The notes beneath the pieces were generated by a model that saw nothing but the letters and a program-made list of their open reading frames with translations, did no database searches and was not told the origin of the DNA. The position numbers and the translations under genes were made by a program. DNA of 7,527 nucleotides from Candidatus Nanopelagicaceae bacterium (lineage in GTDB: Bacteria; Actinomycetota; Actinomycetes; Nanopelagicales; Nanopelagicaceae): the NCBI GenBank assembly GCA_947490625.1, contig CANLHC010000036.1, positions 1 through 7,527 of the forward strand, written 5' to 3'. Shown here one piece after another: positions 6,199 to 7,527 of this stretch (position 1 is its first letter; each line of letters opens with the position of its first letter).

Positions 6199-7137
6199 GT
6201 GGCAAGAGAGTTGCGAATACTCAGCGTGCCAGAGGGCGTCGCAGGAGAGCGAATAGATAGCGCATTAGTGCGTGTATTGGGATTATCTCGCTCTGCCATT
6301 GTGCGCTTAATCGAAGATGGTGACATTACCTGCGCTGGAATACCGCTCGGAAAATCTGAAAGAGTAAGCGCCGCCCAGGTGATTGAAGTTCTACTCCCTG
6401 AAACTATTGAACGGGAAGCAATTCCATTGACGCCATTAGATGGTCTAGATGTTGTTTATAACGATGACCATATTGTTGTTATCAATAAACCTGTGGGGTG
6501 CGCCGCTCACCCAAGCCCAGGTTGGCATGGACCAACAGTCGTTGGGGCACTCGCCGCTGCTGGCTACACAATATCTACATCCGGTGCCGCTGAGCGCGCG
6601 GGGATTGTCCATCGATTAGATGTTGGAACAAGTGGACTCATGGTTGTTGCAAAAACCGATCGAGCATTTACAGTATTGAAAGAAGCGTTTAGAACACGAA
6701 GTGTGAAAAAAACGTACCATGCAATGATTCAAGGACATATCGATCCTCCCACTGGAACAATTGATGCGCCTATTGATCGTCACCCAAAGATTGATCACCG
6801 ATTTGCTGTTGTTGCAGATGGTAAAGAGAGCATCACCCATTACGAACTTATTGAGTATTACCGCGGCGTAACGATGGTTCAGGTTGAACTTGAAACCGGA
6901 CGAACTCATCAGATCCGGGTGCATATGAGTGCGCTCAATCACCCACTTGTTGGGGACACCACTTATGGAGCAGATCCAGTATTGGCTAAATCACTTCAGA
7001 TGACACGTCCCTGGCTCCACGCCAAGGAGTTAGCCTTTGCGCACCCAATCACTGGCGAGTCGATGGAGTTTAAGGTTGAGTATCCAGTTGACCTTCAGGC
7101 TTGCCTGGCGTTGCTATCCGATGCTGTGATTCCGTAA
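6199..7137 (+). CDS. rluD: RluA/RluD-family 23S rRNA pseudouridine synthase
   Basis: From GTG 6199 the product is 312 residues. An N-terminal S4 RNA-binding domain (about 15-65, containing RIDSALVRVLGLSRSAIVRLI) precedes the pseudouridine synthase domain. The catalytic motif HRLDVGTSGLMVVAKT spans 138-153 with catalytic D141. Other family blocks are VINKPVG (94-100), GRTHQIRVHM (234-243) and HPLVGDTTYG (248-257). RluD makes pseudouridines 1911, 1915 and 1917 in helix 69 of 23S rRNA (E. coli numbering); close paralogues act at other sites, so exact targets are inferred. GTG 6190 lies directly after the lspA stop and adds three residues, but I prefer 6199 because AGGTGG at 6188-6193 sits five bases before it as the best Shine-Dalgarno sequence in the window. 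dnaE follows after 19 bases. Confidence 0.94.
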   Translation: MARELRILSVPEGVAGERIDSALVRVLGLSRSAIVRLIEDGDITCAGIPLGKSERVSAAQVIEVLLPETIEREAIPLTPLDGLDVVYNDDHIVVINKPVGCAAHPSPGWHGPTVVGALAAAGYTISTSGAAERAGIVHRLDVGTSGLMVVAKTDRAFTVLKEAFRTRSVKKTYHAMIQGHIDPPTGTIDAPIDRHPKIDHRFAVVADGKESITHYELIEYYRGVTMVQVELETGRTHQIRVHMSALNHPLVGDTTYGADPVLAKSLQMTRPWLHAKELAFAHPITGESMEFKVEYPVDLQACLALLSDAVIP

Positions 7138-7156
7138 GTGCTAATTTAGCCAGCCT

Positions 7157-7527
7157 ATGACCGGAACACCTTCAGATTCATTTGTTCATCTGCACGTCCA
7201 TACAGAGTATTCGATGCTCGATGGCGCTGCTCGTGTTGGCGATTTAGTTGCAGAAGTTGCACGCCAGCAAATGCCAGCGATTGCAATGACAGACCATGGA
7301 AATGTTTTCGGGGCATTTGATTTTTATAAACAGGCAACCAGTGTTGGGGTTAAGCCAATTATTGGGATTGAAGCTTATGTAGCACCAGAGTCCCGCCATG
7401 AAAAAAAGCGAGTGCAATGGGCTAGCGGCGGAGACGATGATGTCTCAGGCGGCGGGGCATATACCCATATGACAATCCTTGCCGAAAACAATCAGGGCCT
7501 TGCTAACTTGTTCAGACTCTCTTCCCT
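7157..7527 (+). CDS. dnaE: DNA polymerase III subunit alpha (DnaE1), N-terminal part
   Basis: ATG 7157 opens a frame that runs off the window end after 123 full codons; a full-length actinobacterial DnaE1 is roughly ten times longer. The fragment is the start of the PHP domain: FVHLHVHTEYSMLDGAA (9-25) with metal-ligand histidines H13 and H15, MTDHGN (44-49), PIIGIEAYVAP and YTHMTILAENNQGLANLF. It lines up closely with mycobacterial DnaE1, where the PHP domain is the active 3'-5' proofreading exonuclease. The first HxH of this site is intact here, unlike E. coli DnaE (HLRVH), so proofreading in the alpha subunit is likely, though later ligands lie outside the window. No strong Shine-Dalgarno site precedes the start; TAATTT at 7142-7147 ends nine bases before it and could be a -10 element for a nearly leaderless transcript. 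Confidence 0.95.
   Translation, partial: MTGTPSDSFVHLHVHTEYSMLDGAARVGDLVAEVARQQMPAIAMTDHGNVFGAFDFYKQATSVGVKPIIGIEAYVAPESRHEKKRVQWASGGDDDVSGGGAYTHMTILAENNQGLANLFRLSS

Noticed and set aside
6616..6942. A 108-codon minus-strand open frame inside rluD
   Set aside because: It is antisense to the catalytic domain of rluD, has no recognisable motif and no ribosome site.
1..7527. tRNA or rRNA genes, CRISPR arrays, insertion sequences, prophage or defence genes
   Set aside because: I read both strands for these and saw no cloverleaf sequences, spaced direct repeats, transposase motifs or terminal inverted repeats; coding is almost continuous housekeeping sequence.

Overview
The window is a stretch of conserved housekeeping genes from an actinobacterium, with no mobile element, CRISPR array or RNA gene that I can see. 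The gene set (pgeF, yggS, sepF, yggT, ileS, a TraR/DksA-type zinc-finger gene, lspA, rluD, dnaE) follows the order found downstream of ftsZ in Actinobacteria such as Streptomyces. The IleRS is the long type-2 form, and the DnaE start closely resembles mycobacterial DnaE1. Base composition looks near or slightly below 50% GC by eye, low for the phylum. This would fit small-genome aquatic lineages such as the freshwater Nanopelagicales (acI), but that placement is inference.

Layout. 1-1638 (+): the end of pgeF, then yggS, sepF and yggT, tightly packed. This is the distal part of the division cluster: a peptidoglycan/nucleoside housekeeping enzyme, a PLP-homeostasis protein, the FtsZ membrane anchor SepF and a small membrane protein. 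1635-4751 (-): ileS, read against its neighbours; its stop codon overlaps the yggT stop codon inside TTAA. 4752-4888: a divergent promoter region shared by ileS and the traR/dksA-like gene. 4889-7527 (+): traR/dksA-like, lspA, rluD and the 5' end of dnaE, spaced by 2, 9 (or 0) and 19 bases, probably a co-transcribed run.

Points worth a second look: (1) ileS carries GTHH in place of the canonical HIGH class I signature, the altered motif linked to mupirocin hyper-resistance in type-2 IleRS; (2) divIVA, normally next to yggT here, is absent and ileS is inverted at this point; (3) the TraR/DksA-like protein has a long histone-H1-like Lys/Ala/Pro repeat tail in front of its coiled coil and four-Cys zinc finger; (4) sepF and several other genes lack a clear Shine-Dalgarno sequence but have a -10-like hexamer just upstream of the start codon, suggesting leaderless or near-leaderless transcripts. 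I found no convincing new multi-gene system; the region is mostly ordinary core genome with these particular twists.
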